A stretch of DNA of 64,000 bases from Coniochaeta sp. PMI_546 (Eukaryota > Ascomycota > Sordariomycetes > Coniochaetales > Coniochaetaceae). Below are positions 1 through 12,234 of the stretch, piece by piece. The position numbers were made by a program, and so were the translations under genes. The stretch lies in contig MU271145.1 of assembly GCA_021432605.1 (NCBI GenBank), positions 2,666,001 through 2,730,000 on the forward strand. The letters run 5' to 3'. The notes under the pieces were generated by a model. It saw only the letters and a list, made by a program, of their open reading frames with translations. It did not search any database and was not told the origin of the DNA. The first letter of the stretch is position 1. The number at the start of each line of letters is the position of its first letter.

Positions 1-1340
1 CACATTTCATCTAAGATCTGGTTTTCTTGAGCTTAGAGAACTAGAGGAGTTATCGTCCCTGAAACAACCAGTGGTAATTGCACGACGCATCTCCTGGTTG
101 ACCGGGACGGGCTTCTGAAATACTTATAGATGTCCATGAAAGCCGCACTGCCTTCAAGCAGCGATGCCACGCCCTAGTGGTCGGCTAGAGGGGCGAGGAG
201 ATACCTTCAGTCCCCGTTTCTCTTGTCATCACAGGCTATATAATCACACAAGTTCAAGCCACATCAGAGTAATCGTCTTTGTCCACGGGCTCAATGTCGA
301 TGTCTGTGCGGGAGTTTCCGTCGTGAATTCCCATGTCGCTATCCCTCTACATCTGTAGGGACCAGAGTGAAAGGATCGGTAACGAAATGACGGACCCCGA
401 CGTTGTTCGGACTTGCATCGCAACGTACATAAAATGACTGTAACTGCGTCATACGACTGAGATGACAAACATAGTTCCATTCTAGCACAATTCAACCAAA
501 AAAGCTTCAAAATGCTTGTTCTCGCGACCTGATGATGTTAGCTACTCAGCGCTCCGGTGAACAGAAGGTTGGCGCACGTCTTTCCTCTCGAACATAGAAG
601 CATGGCGGCTGTCTTCTAGGCCGTCGAGTCGTCAAACTCTTGCCCTGTTCAGTCGTTTCTAGCGGCATCTCCACCGAGATCGTCTAGACCCTAATAGATG
701 AGCAGGTTTACATCGAGGGCTCGATGGTCACGCAAGGAACATTTTCACTTCTCGTCAATAATGGCAAGCACGGTGGATATCTCAACATATTGTAGACGGG
801 TCTGTACTCAAAGAACCCTTGTACCTTCGTGGCATCTACCTCCCGTGGTTAAGCAAAGTTTGTTGCTCGCATCGATCCTATGCGGCCTATTTGGGCACTG
901 TCTTCTCCTAAAGTGTTGTGGTGATAATTCACCTCTTCCAATTATTTAGGCTTCTTGAAGATTGAAGATGCCGACTCTGATCGCTGACAAGAGACGCTGA
1001 TGAAAGGAAATCCAGGAGAGATGCAAAAATGTCAGATCACGTCCTGCAACGTATGTTAGGCACTGGATAACGAGACGTGGGAGATATGACTGACCTGTCG
1101 GCACTATACTGTACATCGTAAGGTGGGGACCGGGTGTCGTCAGTCATGAGGAAGTGGCCACCATCTGAGTTGGCGGTCTGAGAAGAATTAGCAAGTGGTA
1201 TAGCACCTTGAGTCGATGGTGACCTACAAGCTAGTACTCATGGTTGACGATGCCACCATGTGCTTGATCCGAACCACTTCAAGAACTTGTTGCAGCAGAT
1301 TGGTTCTTAAAATGTCTTGACAGAGACTGGAGCAATCCTT
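1..1340. other. Intergenic stretch, no gene seen
   Basis: Both strands carry only short open frames without family resemblance, intron structure or codon bias. Nothing resembles an RNA gene or a repeat. It is the 3' flank of the minus-strand gene that ends at 1341; a gene whose body lies left of the window cannot be excluded. Confidence 0.5.
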
Positions 1341-2838
1341 CTAGGCGCAGCTGACTCCTGTCGCCTCCCTGTACACCTGATCGAATTTCAGATTCACCGT
1401 AGTCTGATCAGTTTGATGACCGACCGCCATGGCCAAGGTCTGCTCTGCCCCAAACTGGAAAGCAGTCTTACCACGAGCATTCTGGGGTACTTGTTCTCCA
1501 ATGGCACCATATGGAGAGACCTTGCTGACCCAAGATCCTTTCGGGATGGGGGAGCTCTCCTCCAGAAAACGCCACTTGTCGATCCTTTCCGCGAGAGCGT
1601 CAACGAAAGGCACCATATCCTCAATAGTCCACCAGCCGCTCGAAATGGACAAGCCATGTTTCTCCATCTCGACAAGAGCACAGAACTCGTAGTAGCCTAG
1701 AAAGCGACCCGTCGCTAGGTAGTACGCATGGAAAGGGCAGAGAGACTCATTGTTAAGCACCTTGGTCGGTGTCTGGCAATGATTGCATGTGTTCAGGCTT
1801 GAGTTGCCTACTGCGGGATAAGGGTCCTTTGCTCGGCGACCACCACTGGCTTTCTGCTGGATGTAAGAGTCGTAGGAAGGCAAGCTATACTCCTGCTGAC
1901 CGACAGTGCTCTTAGGCGCGAATGGATTGCATGGGATGCATGCGTAAAGTTCACCGGTCTGCTCGCTCAACCGCAGGATGTGTTCACCCGGACGACCCTG
2001 GTGCACAGGAACAAGGCGAGTCATCAGTGAAACGTTGCTGGAGGCCTTCAACTGTTGGTCCAGTGTCTTGAACAAGAAAGTTATGTCTGCCGGGTCAAGT
2101 GGTTTGTGAGAGGCGCAGGTTTTGCCAGACGCCGTGGAAGCTTGCTGTCGTTGTGTAAAAGTAGTGTTCAGTACGGAATCGGTAGAGGGATAGGCATCAG
2201 TCGTCGACTTCGAAGTAAGGAGACCATTGCCAGTTTGAGCGTAAGGAGGCCGGAAGGGCTGCTGGTGCTGTGTGCGGGATCGCTTGTCTCTAGGTGCAGA
2301 CCCATGTGCAAGAGGCAGTTTAGCGCCAACGAGAGTAGTCTGCCGTGGCCTTGTCAGATGGTCTACTGCAGACAGCCACTCCAAGGGGGATGTTGGCACT
2401 CACCTTGGCCATCGTAGGGATGTCTCCGGTGAAGTCATTCTCAGGCGGTCCATTCGACTGAGGAGTAAGCTGCAAATTCACAACCGCTTCTTTTCCGTTG
2501 AGAATGGGTTGCTGTGTGGCAAGACATGGATCATGATACACCTCTGGTGAAAGCTGAGGATCCCAGCCGGCACTGCTGCTCTCTGACAAGGTCAAGGCCG
2601 TGCACAACGAACTTGCGTGGTCAGTGGGCTTGGCTAGATATCGGCCGATAACGCCTCCGGTAGGGGAGTTGGTTAGACGTGTATGGGGGGTGACAGGTAT
2701 ACAGAAACCTGTGAAAGGGCTAGCGGCAACCTCTTGAGAGCGGTAGTAATTCTGCATTGTGTACTGTGCAATGTCGTGGACAAAACGACGATTGATCCAT
2801 GGCTTGACCTCCCGGATATTGCCGGTAGAAGAAGGCAT
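1341..2838 (-). CDS. Unrecognised protein with paired Cys motifs (two exons, 477 aa)
   Basis: I read exons 2838..2404 and 2339..1341. They are joined across a 64-nt intron with a GTGAGT donor right after the codons for MAK, a branch-like CTGAC and a CAG acceptor; both junctions are phase 0. The start is the ATG at 2838, chosen over the in-frame ATG at 2970 because the protein becomes coherent there (MPSSTGNIREV). No family was recognised. Visible features are CxxC at about residues 279-282, CxxC at 330-333 and CPFH at 346-349, which together could form a zinc site. The last 130 residues are globular and Trp/Tyr-rich, and the N-terminal half is low complexity and probably disordered. There is no signal peptide or membrane segment. 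I am confident it is a gene, because frame continuity across the intron is good, but not of its function. Confidence 0.7.
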
Positions 2839-5199
2839 TTTGTAGGACGATGTGAGGACTGTCGGTCTCAGTGAAAGTACGTAGTACAGGTCGAGCAGAT
2901 GACAACTGTGATCGTTGTTAGTGAATCCGCCACTGAGCAATACCATTTGATGGTGCGTCGTTTCAAGCACTCAAAGAGAACGACGTGAACAAATACAAAA
3001 GAAATCCATGAATCTTGTTTCCTCTGGTGACCAAATCGAAGCATGGCAATTACAAGTGTTTTTAAATACCCAATAGTCAAGATCGAAAGGACCGGGGGAA
3101 CAGAGAGAAGATGATCAGGCGAAACCTACTCGATGCCTAGAACATGAACAGAGTCTGTTTGAAGAACTTCAGCGCGCATCTGACGGTATCCAGCTGGAAA
3201 CTAAGCCTTCGCCTGGAGGTATCACTGGGGATCGTCTGGAGAGTGTTTATCGATATTCCGCCGAATCTTCGCCTAGAAATGCGGTATCATCAAACTGACA
3301 GAAATGATGGCATAATCTGTTGGAATTTCCAAGACAGAGAACAGACTGGGGTGCTGATGGTATTCCAAGTTGACTGTTGTCTGACGAAGTCAATATGGTC
3401 TATGTAATAGAGAGGGATGGGGATGGGTTGCCGAGCTGAGAAGGAGTGTCCAGAATGGGCGACGGTACCACGCTTTTTTCCACGGCAGTAAAGCGCCGTT
3501 GATGGAAAGAGCTGAGCCGGACAAAGGCAGTAGTGACGATGCTGTCAGAGTAGAAGTTTGAGGAAACCTAAGTTAAGAAATGAGATGCCTGGAGTACCTC
3601 TCTCAACCTTGCAGGAACAATGGTACTTCCGGAGGAAGGCGCGGTGTGCTAGCGGTCACTCGGATACAAAATCTGGGTGGAAAGAAATGAGAGATACTAG
3701 CAGGAGACGTAAAGAACGCGAGAAAAAGAGCGTCACTGGCTGAGACGGTTGATAGTGGTCGCGGTACGGTGGGATTAGGTGAAAGCGCGGCGAAATGAGG
3801 GAGCTTCAACTTCAAGGAACGAAGGCAGCCGCTTTGAAGCAAGCTTCACTCAAGTTTAGCAGCAGGGTTTCTGAACTCCACCGTCTTTTACTTCCACAAT
3901 TACCAGATGTAATATCAAGCCAATACCTCCCGCTATCCGCCACGGGGATCCCACACAACCCCTTATGCTCAGCCTGAAGCTACAGACCCTCAGCGCCCTA
4001 AATGAAGTCCGAGCTAGAAAGGGCCGCCAGACACTCGGCGTACCGTGAAGTCATGCCCCTCCACTCTTGATAGAGTCATTCTTGCCTTCCCTACTTCACT
4101 GTTCGCTCTGGCAGCTCTGACAGGTGGACCTTGGCTGGTGAATTCTGGGTTCGGGAGTCCACATCCAGGTATCAGAGTCAATGTCTCTCTTCTCTCGACC
4201 AACTGCTCTTGCGAGAAAACAAGAAGAGAAAAAGAAACATAACAAGCAAAAACATTAAGTAGTAGAGACGCAAGTACGTGAGCCGTGTCACTTGTATCAT
4301 TATGGCATGTCATCTACTCCTGGCTCACGGAAACTGCACGAGGGGACGAGCACCGCCGAACTCAACACCATATGGTCCGTGCACAACCAGCATCTGTGAT
4401 ACTCTCCACTTCCGTGAAACACGTCTATATTGGCTGCTGAAACCAGGGACATGTCCCGATAGTTGACAGGTTTGGAAAATAAACCATGATCCCACTTGCC
4501 ACCAGCTGCATTAGCTGGAGTTACGTGTGTCGCATCGAGGCAACCTGCGCTTCTTCTTCTCCAATCCCACCACCCGCTACAGAGAGAGGCTGTATGTTCA
4601 GTGTCTGGTACTACTGGAAGACACAAGTGAGTCGTGATGTACTATCACAACAGCTGCGCCTCTAGGAACAATGGTACGAGGTACGTTCGGAAACATCATG
4701 CTGACAACGACAAGACCAAGGAAAGCATGAATCATCAATGAGACCACTCGGGACTAAGTGGACATTTTGTACGGAGGCCATGTACTTTGTATTTGTGTTC
4801 CTATTGTCGGCAACCTCTACCTACTACCAACGGGTTCACGCTGCTAGAGATATAAACAGAGCAGCTCCGGCTAAGGCAAGGCAGCTGCTCGGACTAATGC
4901 CGCAGCAACAACTTCCACTGAGGACCTAGACATCTCTCTATCTATGATGGCGAACCAAAGGGACCTTCTGGATTTTTCTTCTTTTCAATTGGTGATGGAT
5001 ATAAGGGGATTCAGTCTCCCGCCAACTCCGGCAATGCATCGCGCTCCTACGACCATATCCTCCGCCTCCTTCACCTCTAGAGAGCCCATCTGACCTTCTT
5101 TACAACAGGGATACCATCAAAAGCAACGGAAGGCTTCCTCCTGACTGAAACTGGAGAAGGCTCGCCGGATTCATGACCGCCACCGACATGAGCATCGTC
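2839..5199. other. Intergenic, 2.4 kb, no gene seen
   Basis: This lies between the start of the minus-strand gene at 2838 and the end of LOS1 at 5200. The open frames are short (under 110 codons), overlap each other on both strands and resemble nothing. An imperfect hairpin with arms near 3476-3485 and 3497-3508 is the only local structure I noticed. I see no tRNA-like element. Confidence 0.5.
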
Positions 5200-8100
5200 C
5201 TATCGACGGCTCTTGAGCAGATTCTGAAGGTAGTTCATAAAGGTTCGGCGCTCTCCCGTGGTCAAGTTTCGCAAGAACTCCACGCTGTCGATGCCTAGGT
5301 TGGGCAGTGTGACGGTCTGGAGGTGCTGGATGAAGATGTCTCCCGTTTTGGTATACAGAGTCTGCTCCAGCCCGGCAATCTCGCTGAGCACCTGTCTGCT
5401 CTGAGCGTCGCTGCTGGGCTTGAATTGAGGGTCCTGGAGGACCTCCCAGCAGGCAGTATGGAATCGCTCGATCATGAACTGGTCGAACCCTGGAAAGGCA
5501 GGAGCCGGAGTTCCGGTTGGCGGGGTGGGCTTGGCCGAGATGGTGGCAACGTCCGGGCCGCCCCATGCCTGGGCCATCTTAGTTAGCACGTTGAAGCCGA
5601 TCCTACTGGCAACCAAATTTCCGTGACCGATTGTCTTGGAGAGCGTAATGATGGAGGCAATGAGAGAGTCAAAGAAATGCTGGTTTGTCGAGCTGACTAG
5701 GACGCCACCGAGTTCGTTGACGAATATGATCTGCACGAAGGTAAGGAATTCCCTCCTCAGCTCCTGGAGTTGGATCTCATCGTCAGTGCCATTAATAGGT
5801 TCCGACAGGCCTCCAAACACGCGCTGCAAGAGCGGCGAGAGAAGGACGTCCATGTAATTATAGATCTCCCCTTTGAAGCCGTACACAACCTGGTCCAGTA
5901 AGCGGAGGAACATTGCCATCTCATCCTTGCTAGAGCTTTGAGATAGCAAGCCCTCGATCCACTGCGGCAGTTGTGGCAGGACTGCGGAGCCCAGCACGCT
6001 TAAGAGACGCGAGAACGCCGACCTACACGCCGTCCTGATCTCGGCATTGGAATTCAGCTGGTTGAGGGCAACAAGGATGGCTTCTGCAGCCCGTGCGAAC
6101 TCGGCCGAGATCTCCTTTGCCGGTGGCGGTCGTGTGGTGGTTGAAGAGCCAGGATGCCAGTCGGAAAAGCCGTTGGCTAGCGTGCCTAGAGCCATCACGA
6201 TGTGGTGCACCTGCAGCGTCGCCTGTGCGTCTCCCGCTGCAGCCCGAGGCAGGTGCTGTTCCATATCGCGGAATAAAGGGTCCATGACGAGACGAGCATA
6301 CTGCGCTTGCTTGTCGGCAGGAATGCCGCCAGAGGACGATATGCAGCCGATAGCCTCGAAGAGATATAGCTGGCTGTTGAAGACGGCATCGGCTGAGTTG
6401 TCCTGGGCATCAGAAGACATGTCGTCGTTGTCGTCGTCCCCCCCGAGCTCAGCTTTGATTGGTAACAAGTCACCGATGGACTGAATCACCGTTTCGGCCA
6501 CATTACCAACCTGCGCCCGAAGATGTTTGACGAATTTCATAAAGAGGTACCACGAACGAGTCCGGACGCGCACGTGCTGATGGTGCACGAGACGGACAAA
6601 GTTCTCGAGTACTTGGGGTATGTACTCATGATGAGCATCGAAGAACACGCAGTATCTGACGCAGATCTCCATATACTGGAGGATTATCGCTGGGTGCGGG
6701 AAGTTGGCGATACCTGCAAGATTGGGTTAGCCCGCGAACGCTTTCAGAGAAATGATTAGCTTGGCGACCGTAGGGGCTTACCAGACTCGACCATCTTGCT
6801 CATCATGGCAGCAAGTCGGTCTGCAGCGACACTGTTCGGTTGACTCTTGGCCGCCAGCCCGGCATTGGGCAGGGCAAGTTCACCAAATAGGTACATCTCA
6901 TGCAGTGCAAGGTCGAGGTCCCGCCAATCCATCTGGGAACCTTGCTGGTCGAGGTTCGTGAAGGTGTTGGCAACGAGATTGCTTAATATCTCGATGTATA
7001 GGTCCTGGTCAACGGCAGCAACGCTTTTTTGTAAGTTCTGCAGCTTCTTTCGCAACTCGTGAAACTCTGCTTCGTCTGTTTGCTCATCCTCGGCACCCCA
7101 CGAAGACGTCTCGTCGTATCGCGTCTTTTGGATGATGGCGTTGAGGATCGGGGTAAGCATTTCAGTATAGGTTGGTGGGAGCGTGCCAACCCTCCGGAGA
7201 AAGGTAAGGAGATCGGTAAGGGAGGGAATCACGGTCGAGCAAATTTCATCGTATTCGTCAGAGAAAAAGCGAAGCAGGGAAGGTAAGAACTCCTGGAGTT
7301 GTCTCTCGGCACTCCCTCTTGTCTCATCTCCAACTTCGTTGTCCTCAAGGACTCTGATTATGTCCGCCAAGATGGTGTTCACCAACTTTGCAACAGCCTC
7401 GCCTAGATCGGTGTCATACTTAGGAGTGCCCTTGAAATCAAGCAGTGGCGGGCTAGCAATCAGCTGGTTGATGATATCACGGAGGTTTAGGAAAGATATC
7501 AGCTCCGTCTTGTCCGCCGGCTTCATTTTCTTGCCGACGATTTCAGTGAAGGCGTCGATGGCGGCATCCCTGACCTTGTCTTCGCTGCCGGTCGCATTTG
7601 TCCGGCCTACAAGCGGAATAAGAAGGCTCATCATATCCTGGTTGATTACCAAGGAGATATCGATCCAGCTTACCCATTTGCCCATGACCTTCAGCGTCAT
7701 CTCCACCACGAGATCATTTTGGTTGGAGAAATGGGCAAGCAGCTCCCTCCACGAACTGGCGATGGTTCGCACGTCTCTTTCCCGTAGCAAGTCCTTGAGC
7801 TCGGTGTTGCGCTTAGACTCCGGGCCTTGACGGACAAGCAGAACGTCTGCAATCTCATCGTGCACAGAGCCGAGGATACGAAGGTAGAAAATGACCCCAG
7901 CCAGGTTGTTCCGTTGTGTCGAGTTGGGAAAGGCTGTGAGGTCAAGGAGGTCGCCGACAAAATTCTCCCACCCAGATTTATAGAGATACACGAAGAGGAA
8001 AGTAAGCGTCTGCGCGAGCTTATTCTGCAGCCCGGCGGTATCGACTTCCTGGCCGGCATTCTCCTTGTATGTCCGCCTAACATAGTCTAGGAGGGAATCC

Positions 8101-8484
8101 TTCAGTAGAACCAGGCTGGGACCGTCGATCGACTGTGTAGACACCGCGTTGTTGACTATCTCGAGGGCAAAATGGCGTACCACCTCGGATCTCCTTGGCG
8201 TTTGTGTGAAGAGCGAGGCACAAACCTGCCATCCCTGAGGGTCGGTTCGCAGCCGGTTAAGGAAGTCGAATGCTTGCTCTTTCAGTGCTTGGTCCGAAGC
8301 TGGGTTCCAAGCGATTTCGATCGCATTCTCAACCTGGCGAAAGATACAGTAGTTAGCGTCGAGCACAGGAACGACCATGGAAGAGCTGGATCTCTGACGT
8401 TGCTAAAGCATTGTTTGCCGTAGCAACGAGAGTGGCGTTATCCGGACCAATATGAACAGACCGAGAGCTTACCTGGGCTTCCAT
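5200..8484 (-). CDS. LOS1: Exportin-T (tRNA exportin Los1)
   Basis: Exons are 8484..8473, 8333..6782 and 6713..5200, with introns of 139 and 68 nt. The product is 1025 aa, in the usual range for fungal Los1. The first coding exon is only 12 nt (MEAQ); splicing to VENAIEIAWNPASD gives the N-terminus typical of the family, so I reject the in-frame ATG at 8378, which lies inside the intron. The Xpo1-type helical region spans roughly residues 90-260 (ALEIVNNAVSTQ, LLDYVRRTYKE), and the remainder is an all-helical HEAT-like solenoid. By family, it is a Ran-GTP-dependent karyopherin that carries mature tRNA from nucleus to cytoplasm and links tRNA export to growth control. The second junction gives the conserved run ESGIANFPHPAIILQYMEIC. 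Confidence 0.95.
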
Positions 8485-9414
8485 TGTTGAGTAGCCGCTG
8501 GTGCGGAGCCAGCAGACAGAAAATGTTCAGAAGAACTGCTATAACGTCTGCAGCAGTCGTGTGCAAATATTCGGCATAGTTGGTGCGGCAGGATAGCTAC
8601 CGAGAACACATGCTGGGAAGGAGCTGGACGGTATCCTCAGTTGGGCGCCATTTCGGACGAACTTGTTGCTTTGCTGGGTAATGTCTCGACTAATATCAGA
8701 TTTACCGGGGAGCAAACTCGTTATTCCGCCCGAGCACCGTTTGCCTTTGTGTGCAATGTCAACTAAAAGCACGATTTGGGTTGGAGGTGGCTTTCGAAAG
8801 CTGTACAAAGAATGGGTGACCTATTTTTTTACGACGAGTGATGTTGTTCTGTGATGCTTCTGGAAATCCGCGGGGTACTTTCATGACATGCCAGGGTGGG
8901 GCAGCAACCTGGAAGCGAAAAGTCGGTGGATGTGGCTCCTTTGACAAATCTTCCAGCAATTTGACTCACGTGCCTTGTATAAATGAACGGCAATGTCACA
9001 GCGACCTGGTAAGGCTGTTCAACAGAGCTGTCTAGGAAGCATATAATGATCCTCGGTCCGGTGAAAGATGGTCTGTTGTTGCCATACCACAGCTCTTATG
9101 CAGTTATCCATCATCTCAGGCAAAGACCTAGGGCCTAGGTAGACCATAATACCCAACATAGACGTACAACAGAATTATACAAGCAGACGTCGGGATGAAT
9201 CAAAATAAAACCTTCGATTTTGTGCTCTGCCTCCCTTGACGCATTTAGGACCCAGTTAGTGCCACATACGGCGGTAAAAGTCCATCTCAGGCTAATGCTA
9301 GCCATGCCTTAACGCCCAGAAAAAGGATAAGCATTGTTCCAAAGCTCACCGCAAGCTCCTCCATCGCAAGGTGCTCCTTCGAAAAGATCCCTGAACTTTG
9401 CCCTAGGAATATCC
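8485..9414. other. Intergenic between LOS1 and POB3
   Basis: This holds the LOS1 promoter and 5' leader and the 3' flank of POB3. Only short frames without resemblance are present, and I see no other element. Confidence 0.5.
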
Positions 9415-11283
9415 CTAGCCAGACTTCTTCTTCTTCTTGGGCGGCTGCTTCTCTTCCTCCTCATCGTCATCCTCATCCATATCCTCGTCGTCGTCGCTAC
9501 CAACATTATTATCGACACCGCTCTCGTCACTGCCAGACCCCGAGCTCTCATGCCCGCTGTCATACTCCTCAGCAACATCACTATCCGAGTCGGCGCGGAA
9601 GTCCTCATCCACGCTCGACTCATCCTCATCCGCAGAGCCACGATCAGCCTTCGCGCCCACGACCTCCTCGTCCGAGTCGTCGCCCATAACTTCGTCCCGC
9701 AACGCGGCGGCCATGAGGTTAGCATCCTCGTCAATCTCGTTCTTGACGCGCAGTCCTTTGAGCTTGAAAAAGTCCTCTAGCGCCTTCAGGTCTTCACGAT
9801 TAATGTTGCTGAATTGCGTGGTGCCGGCACCGTTCTTCATGTGGACGGTTATGTCGAATGTGGACAGCGCTGAGACGGCACCGCCGACTCGGGAGAAAGT
9901 GACTGACTGGGTCTGCTCGTAGGAGATATAGGTTGCCGGCTTCGGCACAAAGATGAAAGCCTTTTTCAAGCAGTACAGGAACCCTTCGCTGGCCTTAATC
10001 GAGCACTTGATACCGTACTGTTGTCGATGAGTCTGGAACTCCTCTGCCGGACTTGAGATGTTCTTTCCAGCCAGACCCTTGAATAGATATGAGACAACCT
10101 GGTGCAGCGGTTGTTCGTAGTGTGGTTGTAGGGCACCGTTGTACTTCTCTTTGAGAACATCTTCGGGAAGGTTGATGTCCAATGATACTTCCTCGTCCTT
10201 CTTGTATTGCATGATGACGAAGGGATACCTCGTCTGACCCTGTCTCAGAGGCGGGTCGAGGCCGATGCAAAGCATGACGTGAAGGTCGTCGGGTTTCGGA
10301 AGGATCATGAATTTCTTAACATGCTCGTACTGGATCTTGTAGTCGTATGTCTTGCCCCGCAAACGGAACGACGTATCATACATATCAATGTCGAAGCGTC
10401 CTCTGTGACCAGTCAGCAATATGCAACGTGAGTGTGATTCAAAGTCTCCAAGCATCGTACCTTGGCGTCAGGTGCAGGATATCAGGGAACGTAGCAATGG
10501 TATCGCCTGCCGTTTCACCAATCTCGGCCTTCTCGATCAGCGTCTCATAGAACAGCGTGACGGCATTCTTTTCCTCCTCATCCGCATCGCTAGCGGCATC
10601 ACCACCCTCAGCCTCTTTTCGCGTCGTCGTACCCGGAATGTAGACCCGCATCTCAACCAGCTGATCCTTACCAGCTGCAGCTCTCTTTCTCGAGCCTTTC
10701 TGACCGTCTGCCTTGGCATCCTCGCTGGTGGCAAACTCCACGGCAATCTCATTGCGGCCAGCGAGATTGGTGTTCGATATCTCCGAGTAGGGAATCTCGA
10801 AAGCCGGCCGGTTTTGGACGTTGAAGGTAAGCTCGGCTTTGCCAAACTCGGCCTTGCCCCAGTTCCAGCCGCGGAGCGAGTGCTCCTTGTTTTCGAGAGG
10901 CGTGCTGTACCAGTTTTTGAAGATCTTGCTGAGTCGCTCGTAGTCTTCTTGCGCGAAGCCGTCGAGTTGGATGATGCCCGAGTTGCGCTGCAGGATCTTC
11001 ACTTCGTAGCCTCTTGCAGCTCTGCTCCACTGTGCGCCGCCGATGTTGCTCTGATCGAGGGTGAAGGCCTCGCCGCCCCCTGCTGGCTTCCAACCCAGAC
11101 CATTCTCGGCAAATCTACACTTGCCGGTCTCTTTGGATAAGTCCAGGTGGATGTTGTCGAAGCTCTCTCTGAAAGAAGGCATTGAGTCAGCTGAGTGTCC
11201 GAGCAAGTAGCTTGATATTTCGTCGAGATGCTCTGAGAAACGAACGAGAACAGCAGTGGAGAATGTACTTACATGGCTGCCAT
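9415..11283 (-). CDS. POB3: FACT complex subunit Pob3 (SSRP1 family)
   Basis: Exons are 11283..11273, 11168..10461 and 10402..9415, with introns of 104 and 58 nt, giving 568 aa. The first coding exon is 11 nt, and splicing gives MAAIESFDNIHLDLSKE, the family N-terminus. Domains in order: Pob3 N-terminal PH-like domain (about 1-110), a charged linker (about 165-205), the double-PH SSRP1 middle domain (about 215-455), and an acidic Ser/Asp/Glu tail (about 480-555) ending in a lysine run. There is no HMG box, as usual for fungal Pob3, where a separate Nhp6-type protein supplies DNA binding. By family it pairs with Spt16 in FACT, a nuclear histone chaperone that disassembles and reassembles nucleosomes during transcription and replication. 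The acidic tail produces a long Ser-rich antisense frame at 9437-9922 that should not be annotated. Confidence 0.96.
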
Positions 11284-12234
11284 CTTCAGGCAAAATTAGT
11301 CCGTTACCAGAGATATGTTGGAGGAAGGGAAGATGATCAACCGCAAAGGCGAGGTAGGAGCAAAGTGAGGAGCTGGCTGAGGTGAGGTTAAGCCAGGCGC
11401 GATGCGACGCGCTGCAGCTTAATTGCAAGGTATCTTTTTATGCCTAGGCGGTGAAGGCCCCCACTAGGAAGCCTACGGCTACGCACGGACTATGTGATCA
11501 CATATATAAGCACCCTTTCGCTCCCAGAAACTCCGTTTCCTTTTCTCTTTTTTTTTCTTTAGCTCTCTTTGCCTTTTGGCTTAGATCAAGTGTAGTATCT
11601 GTTCTTAAAAGGTATGTCGATTATTGAACCAATCTCTACGCCTCAATCAGAATTATTGCTAACGCGCGATATAGTTTAATCTCTTTTATGGTCTATTGAC
11701 CAAAATTGATTATCCTTATTTTTGTCACCCGGAGACCGACCCTCTGGGCTTGCCCATGGTTGGACTCCACTGTGTCCCTGGTATTACACTGCCTCCAGGC
11801 GACGCGAACTTCTCTTTCATTGCGGTCCTGGGCTTGTCCGGGACGTGAGGAAGGATTACCTTGGGAACTGTCCCGCTCGGTCTTTGTCTGGTAGCGACGA
11901 CGAACTAGCATGAAGTAGTCGGAAATAGAAGTAACGCGAAAGGCAGATTCAGCACCATTAGGCACCCGCTCATCTCTCTTTCTCTCTTCACCTGCTCATG
12001 GTCTTATTTGGTCGTTGTCAGGCGGACGTGAACTGCCACTTGTACCTCTAAAATAGTGTAACATCAAGTGGAAGTGCGTGCAGAATCTCACCGGCGAACA
12101 TCGAGCAGCATCTTGATGAGGGTACCGCACACTATCTCGACAAAGTAGATGCCATGTTCGAAATGCACACTTTTATTGGCACAAGATATGATATTCCAAC
12201 GCTCCAAGTCAATGCCGACCATCCCTCTATCTCG
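11284..12234. other. Intergenic with orphan plus-strand transcription signals
   Basis: Upstream of POB3 (minus) and downstream of the acyl-CoA ligase gene (minus). Its left half holds the POB3 promoter. From 11501 it has plus-strand promoter-like and intron-like signals, listed separately. No complete ORF with an ATG and a recognisable product is present. Confidence 0.5.
11501..11848 (+). promoter_or_regulatory. TATA box, CT-rich tract and spliced leader signature of an unassigned transcript
   Basis: A clear TATA element (CATATATAAG, 11501-11510) is followed by a pyrimidine tract (about 11519-11576), as in strong fungal core promoters. A well-formed 63-nt intron follows: donor GTATGT at 11612, branch-like GCTAAC, acceptor ATAG ending at 11674. 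After the acceptor, one frame stays open for 57 codons to a TGA at 11846-11848 and includes the stretch LPMVGLHCVPGITLPPGD. I find no ATG in frame upstream. It may be a non-coding spliced transcript, the divergent partner of POB3, or a small gene whose start I cannot see. Confidence 0.35.

Noticed and set aside
6756-8378. Start of LOS1 at the internal ATG 8378 (MVVPVL...)
   Set aside because: These residues come from the intron; the 12-nt exon at 8473-8484 gives the conserved MEAQVENAIEIAW start.
9437-9922. Plus-strand Ser-rich open frame of 161 codons
   Set aside because: It is the antisense image of the acidic Asp/Glu/Ser tail of POB3, which is firmly coding on the minus strand.
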